Assembly: GCF_020386635.1 (NCBI RefSeq)
Contig: NZ_CP081942.1
Location: forward strand, 2,480,001-2,544,000
Direction of reading: 5' to 3'
Length of the DNA stretch: 64,000 nucleotides
Origin: Pseudomonas sp. MM211
GTDB taxonomy: Bacteria; Pseudomonadota; Gammaproteobacteria; Pseudomonadales; Pseudomonadaceae
In this document: piece by piece, positions 21,314 to 30,206 of the stretch
Numbering within the stretch: position 1 is the stretch's first letter
Layout of the letters: every line of letters begins with the position of its first letter
Position numbers and translations under genes: made by a program
Notes under the pieces: model-generated
Database searches by the model: none
What the model was told of the DNA's origin: nothing
What the model saw: only the letters and a program-made list of their open reading frames with translations

Positions 21314-21345
21314 AGTTTTGGACGGACAGAACATGTCCTAAAACT
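21314..21345. promoter_or_regulatory. Imperfect dyad before the AAA-TOPRIM gene
   Basis: AGTTTTGGAC and GTCCTAAAACT form an 11-bp inverted repeat with one bulge, ending 15 bp before the start codon. It may be an operator or an mRNA hairpin. Confidence 0.35.
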
Positions 21346-21360
21346 CAAAGGATTGAAGTA

Positions 21361-23045
21361 ATGCTTACGCACATCGAGCTTCAGGCAGGAACAAGCCCCG
21401 GTAAACCTGCTTTAAAAATTGCACTCGCACCTGTAACGGTTTTTGTTGGCCCTAACAACAGTGGTAAGTCACGTGCTCTTATTGAAATCGAAAAATTCAT
21501 AAGTACGGCTCAATCGTCTGAAGGGGAAGTAATAAAAAAAATCGACTTTCTCGCCTGGGAGCGTAGTAAGTTTGAGGAAGAGCTGAAAAAATTCTTAGTG
21601 CGGCCGGTTAGTGGGGAGATGGTCAACGCAGATAATATTCTGGTTGGGAAATTAAACCCTCAAGATGGCTCTGCCGTTCGAATGCAGCTGAATAGGGAGG
21701 CTCTGCTGTCTGACGCGACGAGTCCTAATTCTCGCCCAAGATATCATTATGCGGGCTATCTTTCTCTTTTCACGTTGCGTCTTGATGGGCGAAGCAGACT
21801 ATCTCTGATAGACGATAAGCCAGCTGGTGATTTGCTTAGTGAGGCTCCCAATCATCTTGCAAAGCTTTTTGTAGATGAGACGGCTCGATTGTCCGTTAGA
21901 AGAATCGTTAAAGAAGCTTTTGGCAAGTATCTTGTAGTAGATCCAACGAATATTGGGTTTCTTCGGCTTCGGCTATCCTCACGTGCCCCAGAAGACAACA
22001 GAGAGGAGCAAGGTTGGGATGATCGCTCGCGGAAATTCCATTCCGAGGCAACACCTCTTTCGGGAGCAAGTGATGGTGTTAAAGCTTTTGTTGGAATGCT
22101 AACAACTCTAATTGCAGGTGAGCCTTATATAACTCTTATTGATGAGCCAGAAGCTTTTCTACACCCCACTCTTTCTTCAAGACTTGGCAAAGAGGTTACT
22201 AACGCGTTAACTGGAACTAACAAGAGGCTATTCGTTGCAACACATAGCTCAAATTTCCTTATGGGATGTGTTCAAGGTGGTGCGGCTATTAATATCGTGC
22301 GTGTAACGTATGATGGGCATACTTCAACCGCCAGGCTACTCAGCCAAGAAAGATTGCTCCCACTAATGCGGAATCCACTCCTCCGCTCAATCGGAGTTCT
22401 TGATGCATTATTCTACAATGCTGTCATAGTGGCTGAGGCTGATGCTGATCGTGCGTTTTATCAAGAAATAAATGAGCGATTGCTTCAGGCGGGTGATCCA
22501 AGAGGTATAGAAGGCTGCTTGTTTTTGAATGCGCAAAATAAACAAACTGTTTGGGATATAGTCCATCCCTTGAGAGAGCTGGGAATTCCAGCAGCAGGCA
22601 TAGTTGATATAGACGTACTTAAAGAAGGGGGGCGGTCTGGGCCAAGCCTATGAATGGAGCATTCGTCCCAGGCATTACTCATCAGTCTCTAGGAACGGAG
22701 AGAGCTGCGCTGCTGAACGCCTTCAAATGTAGTGGTAAGGACATGAAGCGTGATGGCGGAATTGACATATTAGCGGGTGCCGAAAAAGAAGCTTGTGCTA
22801 ATTTTTTCTCTAAACTGAGTGAGTATGGGATATTTGTTGTTCCGTTTGGTGAGGTAGAGTCCTGGCTCAAGTCATTACCGCTGGATCGGGGGAAATCGAC
22901 TTGGTTGAACACAGTATTCGAAGCTATGGGGGAGGATTCTGCGCTCCCAAGCTATGTTAAACCAGCCGAGGGCGATGTTTGGGATTTTATTGGTAGCATC
23001 GCATCTTGGGTGAAAAATTCAGAAAGAAAAGGTGTGCCTGACTGA
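21361..23045 (+). pseudogene. OLD-like AAA ATPase with C-terminal TOPRIM domain, frameshifted
   Basis: Walker A GPNNSGKS near residue 33, Walker B TLIDEPEAFLHP, H-loop ATHSSNFL, then a TOPRIM start (AVIVAEADADRAFY) and the strand GIVDIDVL. This is the architecture of OLD-type ATPase-nucleases, many of which act in phage defence (OLD, GajA and related). The frame stops at 22653. Adding one G to the six-G run at 22627-22632 gives EGGAVWAKPMNGAFVPG and continues to 23045, for about 562 aa, the normal size. No UvrD-like GajB partner is present. AT-rich. Confidence 0.82.
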
Positions 23046-23098
23046 GGCATACATACGTTGTGGGATAGGGCTAATGATTGGCAGCCGAGTAAAGCATC

Positions 23099-23446
23099 AT
23101 GAGTGATAAGGGGCATGATGATCTATTGAAATCGCTAATGCTTCTTTCGCAGCGTGATCTGATTGAACTGATAAACCTTGCTCTCGAAAACCGAAGCGTA
23201 GAGCTTTGCGATCCTAACGTTGAAGAAGTTAGGATTTGCCTTGCTGAATTCCATCGATATACAGATGCTCCTTGGGAGCCTGTTCGATGGGATTTACAAA
23301 TTCTTGCCCGAGCTGAAAAGCCAGATTCGTTTGTGACTGACGGCATCGGCCCTACACAAGAGGGTGGGTGTTGTGGGTTTGTTATCAGTAGTTATGCAAA
23401 AAGCGCAGTTTGCCCAATATGCGGTAAGCGTGTTGGTTGCACATAA
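23099..23446 (+). CDS. Hypothetical small zinc-binding protein
   Basis: 115 aa, 53 bp after the AAA-TOPRIM gene. The N-terminal half is helical (LKSLMLLSQRDLIELINLAL). The C-terminus has cysteines arranged as CC-x14-CPIC-x5-C, probably a zinc ribbon. No family recognised. Its position suggests a link with the ATPase, but this is inference. Confidence 0.6.
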   Translation: MSDKGHDDLLKSLMLLSQRDLIELINLALENRSVELCDPNVEEVRICLAEFHRYTDAPWEPVRWDLQILARAEKPDSFVTDGIGPTQEGGCCGFVISSYAKSAVCPICGKRVGCT

Positions 23447-23512
23447 AAATAACGCACTCGAAAATATAGAGATTTGTGGATAAATTTTTTCTAAATGTAG
23501 GATTGCCGATTT

Positions 23513-23944
23513 ATGCAGATGACTGAAGTGGCTTTTGGAGTTGTGATCGGGGTTGTAGGCTCTCTAATCGCAACGGCAATAATCGCTGCGTATCTTAAGG
23601 GTAAGCAGAAAAATATAAGAAGAAAAATTGAGGAGCTTGATTACGAAGAGAAATTCATTGAAAAAATTAGCAAGGGAAATGTGGAGCTGATTAGGTCAGG
23701 GTTTCGTGTTTTTTCGCTCTGCTTGTTTATGGTTTTTATGTCAGGTGCAGTGGTCTTGGCGACGAACCTGTTTCCGTTTCCTCAGCCTCTTAAAACCCTA
23801 ATATACATGTTTGCAATAGGTGCTTGGGGAGCTTCAGCTGCATGTTGCTTTTCGTATTTCCAGTCTTTAAGAAGCTTAAGTGATCTCAAAAAAACAAAAG
23901 AAAATATATCCACTAAACGTTTGAAGCTTTCTAGTAGGCTCTGA
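23513..23944 (+). CDS. Hypothetical membrane protein
   Basis: 143 aa. Predicted membrane segments are at about 6-28 (VVIGVVGSLIATAIIAAYL), 65-85 (VFSLCLFMVFMSGAVVLAT) and 92-115. A charged helical stretch (KQKNIRRKIEELDYEEKFIEKI) lies between the first two and a basic tail follows. No family recognised. Confidence 0.6.
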   Translation: MQMTEVAFGVVIGVVGSLIATAIIAAYLKGKQKNIRRKIEELDYEEKFIEKISKGNVELIRSGFRVFSLCLFMVFMSGAVVLATNLFPFPQPLKTLIYMFAIGAWGASAACCFSYFQSLRSLSDLKKTKENISTKRLKLSSRL

Positions 23945-24015
23945 ACTTTTTAATTGGCTCAGTCTTAACCATATAGTGTTAGTCATTTCTCGTTAAGAGG
24001 CATGCTGGAGGTTCT

Positions 24016-24579
24016 ATGGATGCCGGACAAGTTCTAAGTCTCATTGAAATCCTGGCATGGCCATTTACGGTGCTTGTCATTGCCTCGGCCTTAAGGCCAG
24101 CTGTTCTAAAAGTTATCGCGCGAGTAAATGCGGTAGAGGCTGGTGGCGTCAGAGCTGAATTTGGAGCTATATTACTTGAGACACGGCAGACAACTGAAGA
24201 AAACGGATTTTTAAGTCAGTCTAGGGCATACGATTCTAAAGGCGGCCAATTGCAGCGTCTAGCAGAGCTTTCACCAAATGGAGCTGTGGTAGACGCTTGG
24301 CGTGAGGTTGAGCTTGCGGCGATATCTGCCGCATTGCATGCCGGGCTATCTGTGAGAGGAGGGAAAGGCAGGGTATCAGGTAATGCCTCAGTTAAAGAGA
24401 TGCAAACCAAAGGGCTCTTGAGTCAATCCACGTATGAACTTTATGTTCGGCTAAAGGAACTGAGAAACAAGGCCGCCCATAGTTCGGAGGTGATAGCGGC
24501 AGCTGATGCTAAGGAATACGCGTTAGCTGCTCTGGATTTGGCGTCAAAATTTCGCGAGCATCCTGGCGGCAAGGATTGA
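24016..24579 (+). CDS. Membrane-anchored protein with HEPN-like RX4H motif
   Basis: 187 aa with GGAGG before the ATG. One N-terminal membrane helix (ILAWPFTVLVIASAL) is followed by VNAVEAGGVRAEFG, a common membrane-proximal motif. A helical C-terminal domain contains LKELRNKAAHSSEV, where Arg150-Asn-x3-His155 fits the HEPN motif (R-X4-6-H) of RNA-cutting or nucleotidyl-transfer-target proteins. HEPN function is an inference from this motif and helix pattern. Confidence 0.6.
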   Translation: MDAGQVLSLIEILAWPFTVLVIASALRPAVLKVIARVNAVEAGGVRAEFGAILLETRQTTEENGFLSQSRAYDSKGGQLQRLAELSPNGAVVDAWREVELAAISAALHAGLSVRGGKGRVSGNASVKEMQTKGLLSQSTYELYVRLKELRNKAAHSSEVIAAADAKEYALAALDLASKFREHPGGKD

Positions 24580-25011
24580 TGTTGGCGTTCTGCGGGAGGC
24601 TTGAATCCATAGGTTTTCTTGTGTAGATATAGGCTCCGGTTTTTTCTTATTTCCTGAGCTTTGCATAATTTTATCTTAAGTGCGTCCGATGCTTGACAGT
24701 GCACCTGTGGTGCCAAGCTTTAAGTGCTAGTGATCTTGGTGGTAACACAATTGTGATTGTCAGTACTCATTAGTCATCATGAACACCGCGCCAAAATAAT
24801 AGTTAGTTGAATGCCTAAGCACTATTTCTTGGAAGGGGTCAATTCTGAAAGAGTGACGATGGGAACAGTTGTCTCTACCCTGTCTGATAGTGCAAATGTG
24901 TTTACTTAGATTGTGAGCGATATAACAAGTATATGCCAGCAGTGGGCAAATTTTACAGGCTGGATTCCCCCTGCCGATTTACTGTTTGAGGTTTAAATTC
25001 AAGGATTTTAT
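24580..25011. other. 432-bp AT-rich intergenic stretch
   Basis: No convincing gene on either strand. Contains a 10-bp palindrome CACAATTGTG near 24747 and presumably the promoter of the next gene. Confidence 0.4.
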
Positions 25012-25959
25012 ATGGGCAAGGAAAAGGTATTCAACCTCTTCATTCTGTATGACGATAGCGAGCGAGTCTTGTTTTTCGGTCATGTTGTACATGAGATTGA
25101 AGGGTCAGACGAAGATAAAACGGATTTTCTTAGAAGGCGTGTCGAGGTTGACCTCAGAATTGCAAAGCTTGAACGTGCGCCCACCGGCATGACCCTTGGT
25201 ACTGTAAACGCCCATGCTAGGTTAGGTGACGTGTATAAGTTGTTTGCACATGTATTTGCTGAACATCCTGTAAATCAGCCTATTTTCTGTGTTACTCCGG
25301 TAGTAAACGGAGTCATTAAGGTTGATTATCAACAAGCTGATCATGAACCGATAGATATTGCCGATGTTGATAGAAAGTTAGGCAATAGCGAGATGCAAGA
25401 CTGGCTAATGCGTTATCACATTGATGGCAGTTTGCATCTGACGCAGCTGATAAATGATGACTATTTTGAGGCGATCAAGATTCTGTTTAACAAGGGTATG
25501 TACGTCTCGGCGACTAAGCTTCTTGTGTCTTGTATTGATAGCTTGGCTTACGTTGAGTACGGCGGAACAAAAGATAACGTATTCGTCACTTGGTTAAGTA
25601 AATTCGCTGACTTAACCCCCATCGGCATAACGCCAGCGGAGCTTTGGGAGCATAGAAATGGGTTGCTACACATGAGCAACCTTGAGAGCAAGAAGGTAGC
25701 TAAGAAGGATGTCAGACGCATATCTTCATTTGTTGGGAGAAATCCTTTTGGCTCTCACATGACAGCTGGAGATGTCCATTACTTCGATCTTCATCAATTG
25801 ATTTTGATCATCGGTAATGCTATTGGTAAATGGCTAGAAACTTACAGCGTCGAGCCTTCTAAATTTACTGCTTTTGTTGAACGCTACGATAAGGTTATCT
25901 CAGATGCTCGACTAGGGCGTTTGGTCTGGGAGGAGTCGGGCCAACAACCCCAAGTTTGA
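25012..25959 (+). CDS. Hypothetical protein with HEPN-like RX4H motif
   Basis: 315 aa with AAGGA before the ATG. The N-terminal 110 residues look like a mixed alpha/beta domain. The C-terminal part is helical, with AELWEHRNGLLHMSNL (Arg215-Asn-x3-His220), an RX4H arrangement typical of HEPN proteins. A hydrophobic helix (LHQLILIIGNAIGKWL) follows. It is the second adjacent protein with such a motif. A hairpin terminator follows. No named family recognised. Confidence 0.6.
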   Translation: MGKEKVFNLFILYDDSERVLFFGHVVHEIEGSDEDKTDFLRRRVEVDLRIAKLERAPTGMTLGTVNAHARLGDVYKLFAHVFAEHPVNQPIFCVTPVVNGVIKVDYQQADHEPIDIADVDRKLGNSEMQDWLMRYHIDGSLHLTQLINDDYFEAIKILFNKGMYVSATKLLVSCIDSLAYVEYGGTKDNVFVTWLSKFADLTPIGITPAELWEHRNGLLHMSNLESKKVAKKDVRRISSFVGRNPFGSHMTAGDVHYFDLHQLILIIGNAIGKWLETYSVEPSKFTAFVERYDKVISDARLGRLVWEESGQQPQV

Positions 25960-25976
25960 AAATTTGACTGCAAGAA

Positions 25977-26003
25977 ACGGGATTCTATTCGCCCCGTTTT
26001 CTG
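25977..26003 (+). terminator. Probable terminator of the 315-aa gene
   Basis: AACGGG / CCCGTT stem followed by TTCT. A related sequence (29 of 38 positions over the wider stretch) occurs at 27941-27978. Confidence 0.5.
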
Positions 26004-26037
26004 ACTCCTGCGCTCAAAGATCGCAGGTTGGCGTTGC

Positions 26038-26859
26038 CTATTGCTTGCCACGGCCTCTCTTCGGCTCAGGGGCTCTTGCTTGTGCCAATGCTGCCATTCC
26101 TTCTTTCACTTCTTTAATTTCGTAGTAAGGGATTTTAGGGATTTTAAGATATGTTCTATCTTTTATAGCGCACTTAGGATGCCAATTTTTCAGGGTTGGG
26201 GAGTTTGGTGGGTATAAGTTGATGAGAATAATGTACCCATCAACCATGAAGTAATAGTGCACCCCTTCTTCTGGGGAGTTTCCTCGCCCAAAACTAAGGC
26301 CACTCATCACACCGTCAATAACAGATTGAGGGATGTTGTCTTGGGGATCAATAATCCTGGTAGCAGAGATTTTGATGAAATCGTCAAGCCGAATGTTGTT
26401 CTTCAATGAGATATTAAGAGTTTGTAGTCTCAAGCATGGATTAAGAATTTTATTGGCACTTATCAGAGAATGTATTTCTCTGAAGTTCTTTAGCGTGGAT
26501 ACCGAGGCTCGCCAAAGAATGCTTATAATAAATAAATAATATTTTTCATACTGGAAGCGGGTGATGAATACGAAGTCTTCATTTTCGCAAATATTTTTCT
26601 GGTTGATGAATAGCTCTGTTCCGTAGTCTTCATATGTTCTCTGGAAAAATTGTTCGCACTCGAAACATAAGAGACGCTGAATTTCATCACCATTAGATGA
26701 TCGGGCTATGGGGTCTGAGTCAACAGTAACTCTATAAAGCTGTGGGTCGCCGTCTTTTATTCTTCTGAAGAAGGCTTTGGGGATTATGTGGGAGTTGCAG
26801 AGGTTTTTATTCTCGCCGCAAAGCTTGCACGGTCGTAATGCAGGATTATCTTTTTCCAA
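26038..26859 (-). CDS. HNH-like zinc-finger protein
   Basis: About 273 aa. The best start is TTG 26859 directly behind GGGAGGT; an ATG lies at 26916. The N-terminus has CKLCGENKNLCNSHIIPKAFF, a CxxC plus SHIIP pattern seen in treble-clef/HNH-like proteins, then a second cysteine pair in LLCFECEQFF. The rest is helical with mixed strands. The tail is basic (PEPKRGRGKQ). A nuclease role is possible but not shown, and the full HNH triad is not identifiable. Convergent with the 315-aa gene. Confidence 0.6.
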   Translation of the reverse strand: MEKDNPALRPCKLCGENKNLCNSHIIPKAFFRRIKDGDPQLYRVTVDSDPIARSSNGDEIQRLLCFECEQFFQRTYEDYGTELFINQKNICENEDFVFITRFQYEKYYLFIISILWRASVSTLKNFREIHSLISANKILNPCLRLQTLNISLKNNIRLDDFIKISATRIIDPQDNIPQSVIDGVMSGLSFGRGNSPEEGVHYYFMVDGYIILINLYPPNSPTLKNWHPKCAIKDRTYLKIPKIPYYEIKEVKEGMAALAQARAPEPKRGRGKQ

Positions 26860-27073
26860 TTGACCTCCCGCCGAAACAGAGCCAAACACTAGCGTCGTAG
26901 TCTGCCATAAAGCCATAGAGAAATATCTGGCGGGCCAGAAGCTCGCTACGTCGAGGCGACAGCCGATTATCTCTCTACCTGAGGTGTTAACTCACCCCTT
27001 TGAGAGCACTCCTAACCGTCTGCTGACAGAAGGGGAGGGAGCCAGAAGGCTCCCATGCCCCTACTCGCGTTCC

Positions 27074-27268
27074 TCAAGACTTAAAGTAGTTAATGATCGC
27101 GGCGGCTAATGAGATTAGCGCCGGCACGATACTAAACAGGCGATCCTGCCACGATTTTCCAGGGGGCTGGATTGGGTTATGCCTTGATTTTCGCTTAGGT
27201 TGAGGCGGAATAGCTGCTGCACGGCGCTCGCGGCGGCGTGAACGGGGACGGCGATTTTTTGCGGGCAT
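27074..27268 (-). CDS. Small basic membrane-anchored protein
   Basis: 64 aa from ATG 27268. The first 45 residues are very arginine/lysine rich (RRPRSRRRERR) and the end is one hydrophobic helix (LFSIVPALISLAAAIINYF). No family recognised; could be a toxin-like or phage-type small membrane protein. Coding is likely but not certain. Confidence 0.45.
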   Translation of the reverse strand: MPAKNRRPRSRRRERRAAAIPPQPKRKSRHNPIQPPGKSWQDRLFSIVPALISLAAAIINYFKS

Positions 27269-27444
27269 GAGTACATGCTCCCAGTTCGAAAAAAGGAAAG
27301 GAAAAGACAAGATTTTTCGAGGTGTGGGAGATCAGCGAAGGCGGTGCTTGTAACCGCTCAGCTCGGGGCCGTCGAGGAAGAGGGGAGTACGTAGGACTGC
27401 TTGAAGGGAGCGAGCGAAATGAGCACTTAGCTTGGCCAGTGCCT

Positions 27445-27783
27445 CTAGAGTAGATTCAAGAGCGTCAACCCAGAACTGTAATTCCTGCCGCAGTGGTCGA
27501 GGGTGGGTTCAGGGTAGAAGCTGCAACTTTCATATCTGCTGATGATTACGCGTAGGCGGCCGGCTTGTCGGGTCAGCTCTTCTCGTTGCACACCGCGAAC
27601 TGGCGAGCTGCTAAATGCTCTCCGCTCGTGAGTAGCATTGTTTCTACTTGATAGGTCGTTTAGTGCTGCCTCTCTATTAAGTCTTGCAAACTCAGCTTTC
27701 AGCTCAGTAGTGACGCTATCGAGCAATGGCTCGGCATCAGCACACGAGCTGTCTTGTCTAGCCATTGGTGGGTGATCATCCAT
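27445..27783 (-). CDS. Possible hypothetical protein
   Basis: 112-codon frame with a helical middle (LLDSVTTELKAEFARLNREAALND). No clear ribosome site and no recognised family. Listed because the surrounding 900 bp has no better candidate. Confidence 0.3.
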   Translation of the reverse strand: MDDHPPMARQDSSCADAEPLLDSVTTELKAEFARLNREAALNDLSSRNNATHERRAFSSSPVRGVQREELTRQAGRLRVIISRYESCSFYPEPTLDHCGRNYSSGLTLLNLL

Positions 27784-28257
27784 TAGGATTCTCGCTGTGT
27801 TGAACCTCTTTAGGTTGAAGCCTCTTAAAGATAGCCCCTCAGACCTACAGCGGACAACACCTTTTCCGTGTCAAGACGCTATACACCTGATCCTCCGTCT
27901 GGTGCGTGGCCTGGGGAACAACCTTGCTATTTCCCCCGCCGAAATGGGGTTCTGTTCGGCCCGTCCTCTGGTTCTTGCACCGGAAAATATCAATGCTTCG
28001 CTAGAGGAGCGCCACTTAACACAGCCCACCCAGGCCACTGCTGAGCGCTGGTCTTTCTAAAATATCAGAGGGGGCGACACTGTGTGTCTTCCTAGCAGGC
28101 GTTGTGAGGTGCGTTAGCACAGCCCTTATCGATGGTATTGGGAATCGACGTAGACGTCTCACGCGCGCTGTCAGGGCGTGTTCTGAGCGGGATCAGAAGG
28201 CTCTAATGGAGTCAGTTGGGAGAGCTGTGTTTCATTGGCACAGCCCATCATTCGAAG
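27784..28257. other. Intergenic stretch with three CACAGCCC copies
   Basis: 474 bp without a convincing gene. CACAGCCC occurs at 28020-28027, 28118-28125 and 28239-28246, all in one orientation, and a hairpin-like relic of the 25976 terminator is at 27941-27978. The stretch adjoins the 3' end of the serine recombinase gene and may hold recombination debris. Confidence 0.35.
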
Positions 28258-28800
28258 TCAGGCAGGGCGCATAGCTCGTTGCACTGTCGAGAGGGAGACG
28301 CCAAGTTTCTCTGCTGTCTTGCGGAATGACAAGCCAGCAGTAACCTCTGCACGAATCGAATCATCATCAATCGTCTTTGTACGTCCCTTGTAGACCCCTC
28401 TGGCCTTGGCACCTGCAATACCTTCCGCTTGACGCTCCTTGATCATCGAACGCTCAAACTCAGCAAAACTACCCATCATCGAAAGCATCAGTTTCTGCAT
28501 TGGGCTGGCTTCACCAGTGAAGTGCAATTGCTCCTTGTGGAAGCGCACAGCGATACCCTTTGCGGTGAGGGATTCGACCATACCCAGAAGGTCGGCCAGG
28601 GAGCGGGCTAGCCGGTCGATGCTGTGAACATTGATCGTGTCACCTTCTCGCACGTATCCAAGCATGGCCTGGAGCTGGGGGCGATCCGTGGTGGCTCCCG
28701 ATACCTTGTCAGTGAACACCTTGTCGAATTGCAGGCCATCGAGCTGACGGGCTGTGTTCTGGTCAACCGAGCTAACGCGAATGTACGCAACCTGAGCCAT
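28258..28800 (-). CDS. Serine recombinase (resolvase/invertase family)
   Basis: 180 aa from ATG 28800, with GAGG 6 bp upstream; an upstream ATG at 28821 is less well placed. The N-terminal catalytic domain has the nucleophile serine in YIRVSSVDQN, the DRLARSL arginines, and the E-helix SMMGSFAEFERSMIKERQAEGI. The C-terminal helix-turn-helix is LSFRKTAEKLGVSLSTVQRAM. Such enzymes resolve cointegrates or invert DNA. The upstream spacer holds repeated ATTCAT-type sites that could be its target. Confidence 0.9.
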   Translation of the reverse strand: MAQVAYIRVSSVDQNTARQLDGLQFDKVFTDKVSGATTDRPQLQAMLGYVREGDTINVHSIDRLARSLADLLGMVESLTAKGIAVRFHKEQLHFTGEASPMQKLMLSMMGSFAEFERSMIKERQAEGIAGAKARGVYKGRTKTIDDDSIRAEVTAGLSFRKTAEKLGVSLSTVQRAMRPA

Positions 28801-28811
28801 GACCTGCCTCT

Positions 28812-28945
28812 TTGTATTCAATTGGGTCTAGAGGTTGTCATGTTATGTGTATTCATTATCTAAAGCAATCCTAATGAATACGTTTTTCGTATGGCTTCTG
28901 TAGTCACGGATGAATGGTCGTATGGCTACACTTGAATGAATACAA
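28812..28945. promoter_or_regulatory. Candidate recombination/operator site of the serine recombinase
   Basis: A perfect 10-bp inverted repeat GTATTCATTA / TAATGAATAC spans 28849-28881. Further half-sites are TGTATTCA at 28813 and AATGAATAC at 28935-28943. Resolvases bind such paired sites just upstream of their own gene. Confidence 0.5.
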
Positions 28946-28962
28946 CCAGCAGGAGGTGATGC

Positions 28963-29244
28963 ATGGGCACGGAATACAAATTGATTATCGAAGGAGTGGT
29001 GGTTGCATCCGGGAGAGTCGAGGATGTGGAGCCTAGTGAGCTGATCAAGGGGGACAACTGGATTGTTGCTCTGAGAGATCTTGGGGATCAGGCTAACGTC
29101 GCGATCTTGCATGAAAATGGTATGTATCACCCCAGAACGGATATTTATGATTACGCCCACCAGCAGCAGTCGAAAGCTGTTGTCTTGTATGGAGCACTCA
29201 ACGTATGGAATCACTCTGAAGACGTAGCAATCATAAGACTGTAA
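28963..29244 (+). CDS. Hypothetical protein
   Basis: 93 aa with a strong ribosome site (GGAGGTGATGC). Divergent from the serine recombinase. Predicted mostly beta (YKLIIEGVVVASGRVEDVEP; VVLYGALNVWNHSEDVAII). No family recognised. Confidence 0.6.
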   Translation: MGTEYKLIIEGVVVASGRVEDVEPSELIKGDNWIVALRDLGDQANVAILHENGMYHPRTDIYDYAHQQQSKAVVLYGALNVWNHSEDVAIIRL

Positions 29245-29464
29245 ACGCGAAGAGGCTGCCCGGCAGGAGCTGGATTTGTATTACGTAGAAAATTCCCTGT
29301 TGACTCGATATCGCGGCTCATGCATGCGGCATGTTTTGCTTCGTTTGGGTTATCTGGAGCAATTTTGCAAAAGGGGAGGGGAAAGCTGTCTGGTTTAACC
29401 CAAGGGAATCTGGGGGAGCGTAATTGCTGGGCTACAGACGGGCTACATAACCCAGACAAAAGAA

Positions 29465-29490
29465 AACCCCGCACATGGCGGGGCATTTTC
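29465..29490 (-). terminator. Terminator, strongest on the minus strand
   Basis: CCCCGC / GCGGGG hairpin around 29468-29484. Read on the minus strand it is followed by TTTTCTTTT, so it probably ends the transcript of the minus-strand gene at 29525. Read on plus it has a weaker T tract. Confidence 0.7.
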
Positions 29491-29524
29491 TATGTATTTA
29501 CAGGGTAATTTCGACGCTAGCGTC

Positions 29525-29734
29525 TCACCCCTTGATAGGGTGTTTTCTTGGCCTTCCCGGCCCACGCTTCACCGGCTCTGCGTAGACGCCACGGACGTGG
29601 GCTACGCCAGCGAAAAGCTGGTCTACAAAGACTTCTTCCTCGATTTCGTCGTGGAGGGTGGATAGTCGTATAGGTGGGTGTATGGCATATCGATTGGCAA
29701 GCCAATCATGGTGCTGTTGAGGTGTTGTATCCAT
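29525..29734 (-). CDS. Small AT-hook-like protein
   Basis: 69 aa with AAAGGA before the ATG. The C-terminus KRGPGRPRKHP is a canonical AT-hook (GRP core), suggesting minor-groove DNA binding. The N-terminal part is acidic and helical. It follows the tape-measure operon by 125 bp and is followed by a terminator. Confidence 0.6.
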   Translation of the reverse strand: MDTTPQQHHDWLANRYAIHPPIRLSTLHDEIEEEVFVDQLFAGVAHVRGVYAEPVKRGPGRPRKHPIKG

Positions 29735-29858
29735 TTTGAGTTCCTTTGTCTGTCACGAGCGTGACGAGAGAATTTAAGCTCCTAAGCGCGAATAATCTGG
29801 CGATAAGTTACGCCCAAGAATCGGGACACTTTTAGGAGCAATAGGTGGGAGTAGGCGT

Positions 29859-30206
29859 TCAGGGCTTCTTTGCATCAGTTCCGATGTTGAAAATGCTGCC
29901 AGCGCTGATGATTCCGCCAGGGCCTGGGACTTCGATCTTGTTGGTTCCTGCACTAATTGTTGTCTTACTCTGACTAAGGTATGCCGGGTTGCAGAACGCT
30001 GGTGATCGGATGATTCCAGCCACCTCGGATACCCTCAGTGACTGGTGATCGATTGCACGTAACAACGTCGATTCTGTGTGCTGGTGTTGAAACCTGACAG
30101 CCTCGATGCGTGTAGTGATCTCGCTGGTGTTCCAGCAGACGACCCCCAGGAAAACAAACAACACTATCGAATTGAGCACCTGCAAAACTGAGCTGAGGTG
30201 CTTCAT
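29859..30206 (-). CDS. Small membrane protein, last gene of the tape-measure operon
   Basis: 115 aa. One N-terminal membrane helix (VLNSIVLFVFLGVVCW), then a helical stretch and a C-terminal part rich in Gly/Ser/Ile (VPGPGGIISAGSIFNIG). Its ATG overlaps the stop of the tape-measure gene by 4 bp. No family recognised. Confidence 0.6.
   Translation of the reverse strand: MKHLSSVLQVLNSIVLFVFLGVVCWNTSEITTRIEAVRFQHQHTESTLLRAIDHQSLRVSEVAGIIRSPAFCNPAYLSQSKTTISAGTNKIEVPGPGGIISAGSIFNIGTDAKKP

Noticed and set aside
27797..28060. 87-codon plus-strand frame
   Set aside because: No ribosome site, no protein-like pattern, and it crosses the hairpin relic; treated as intergenic.
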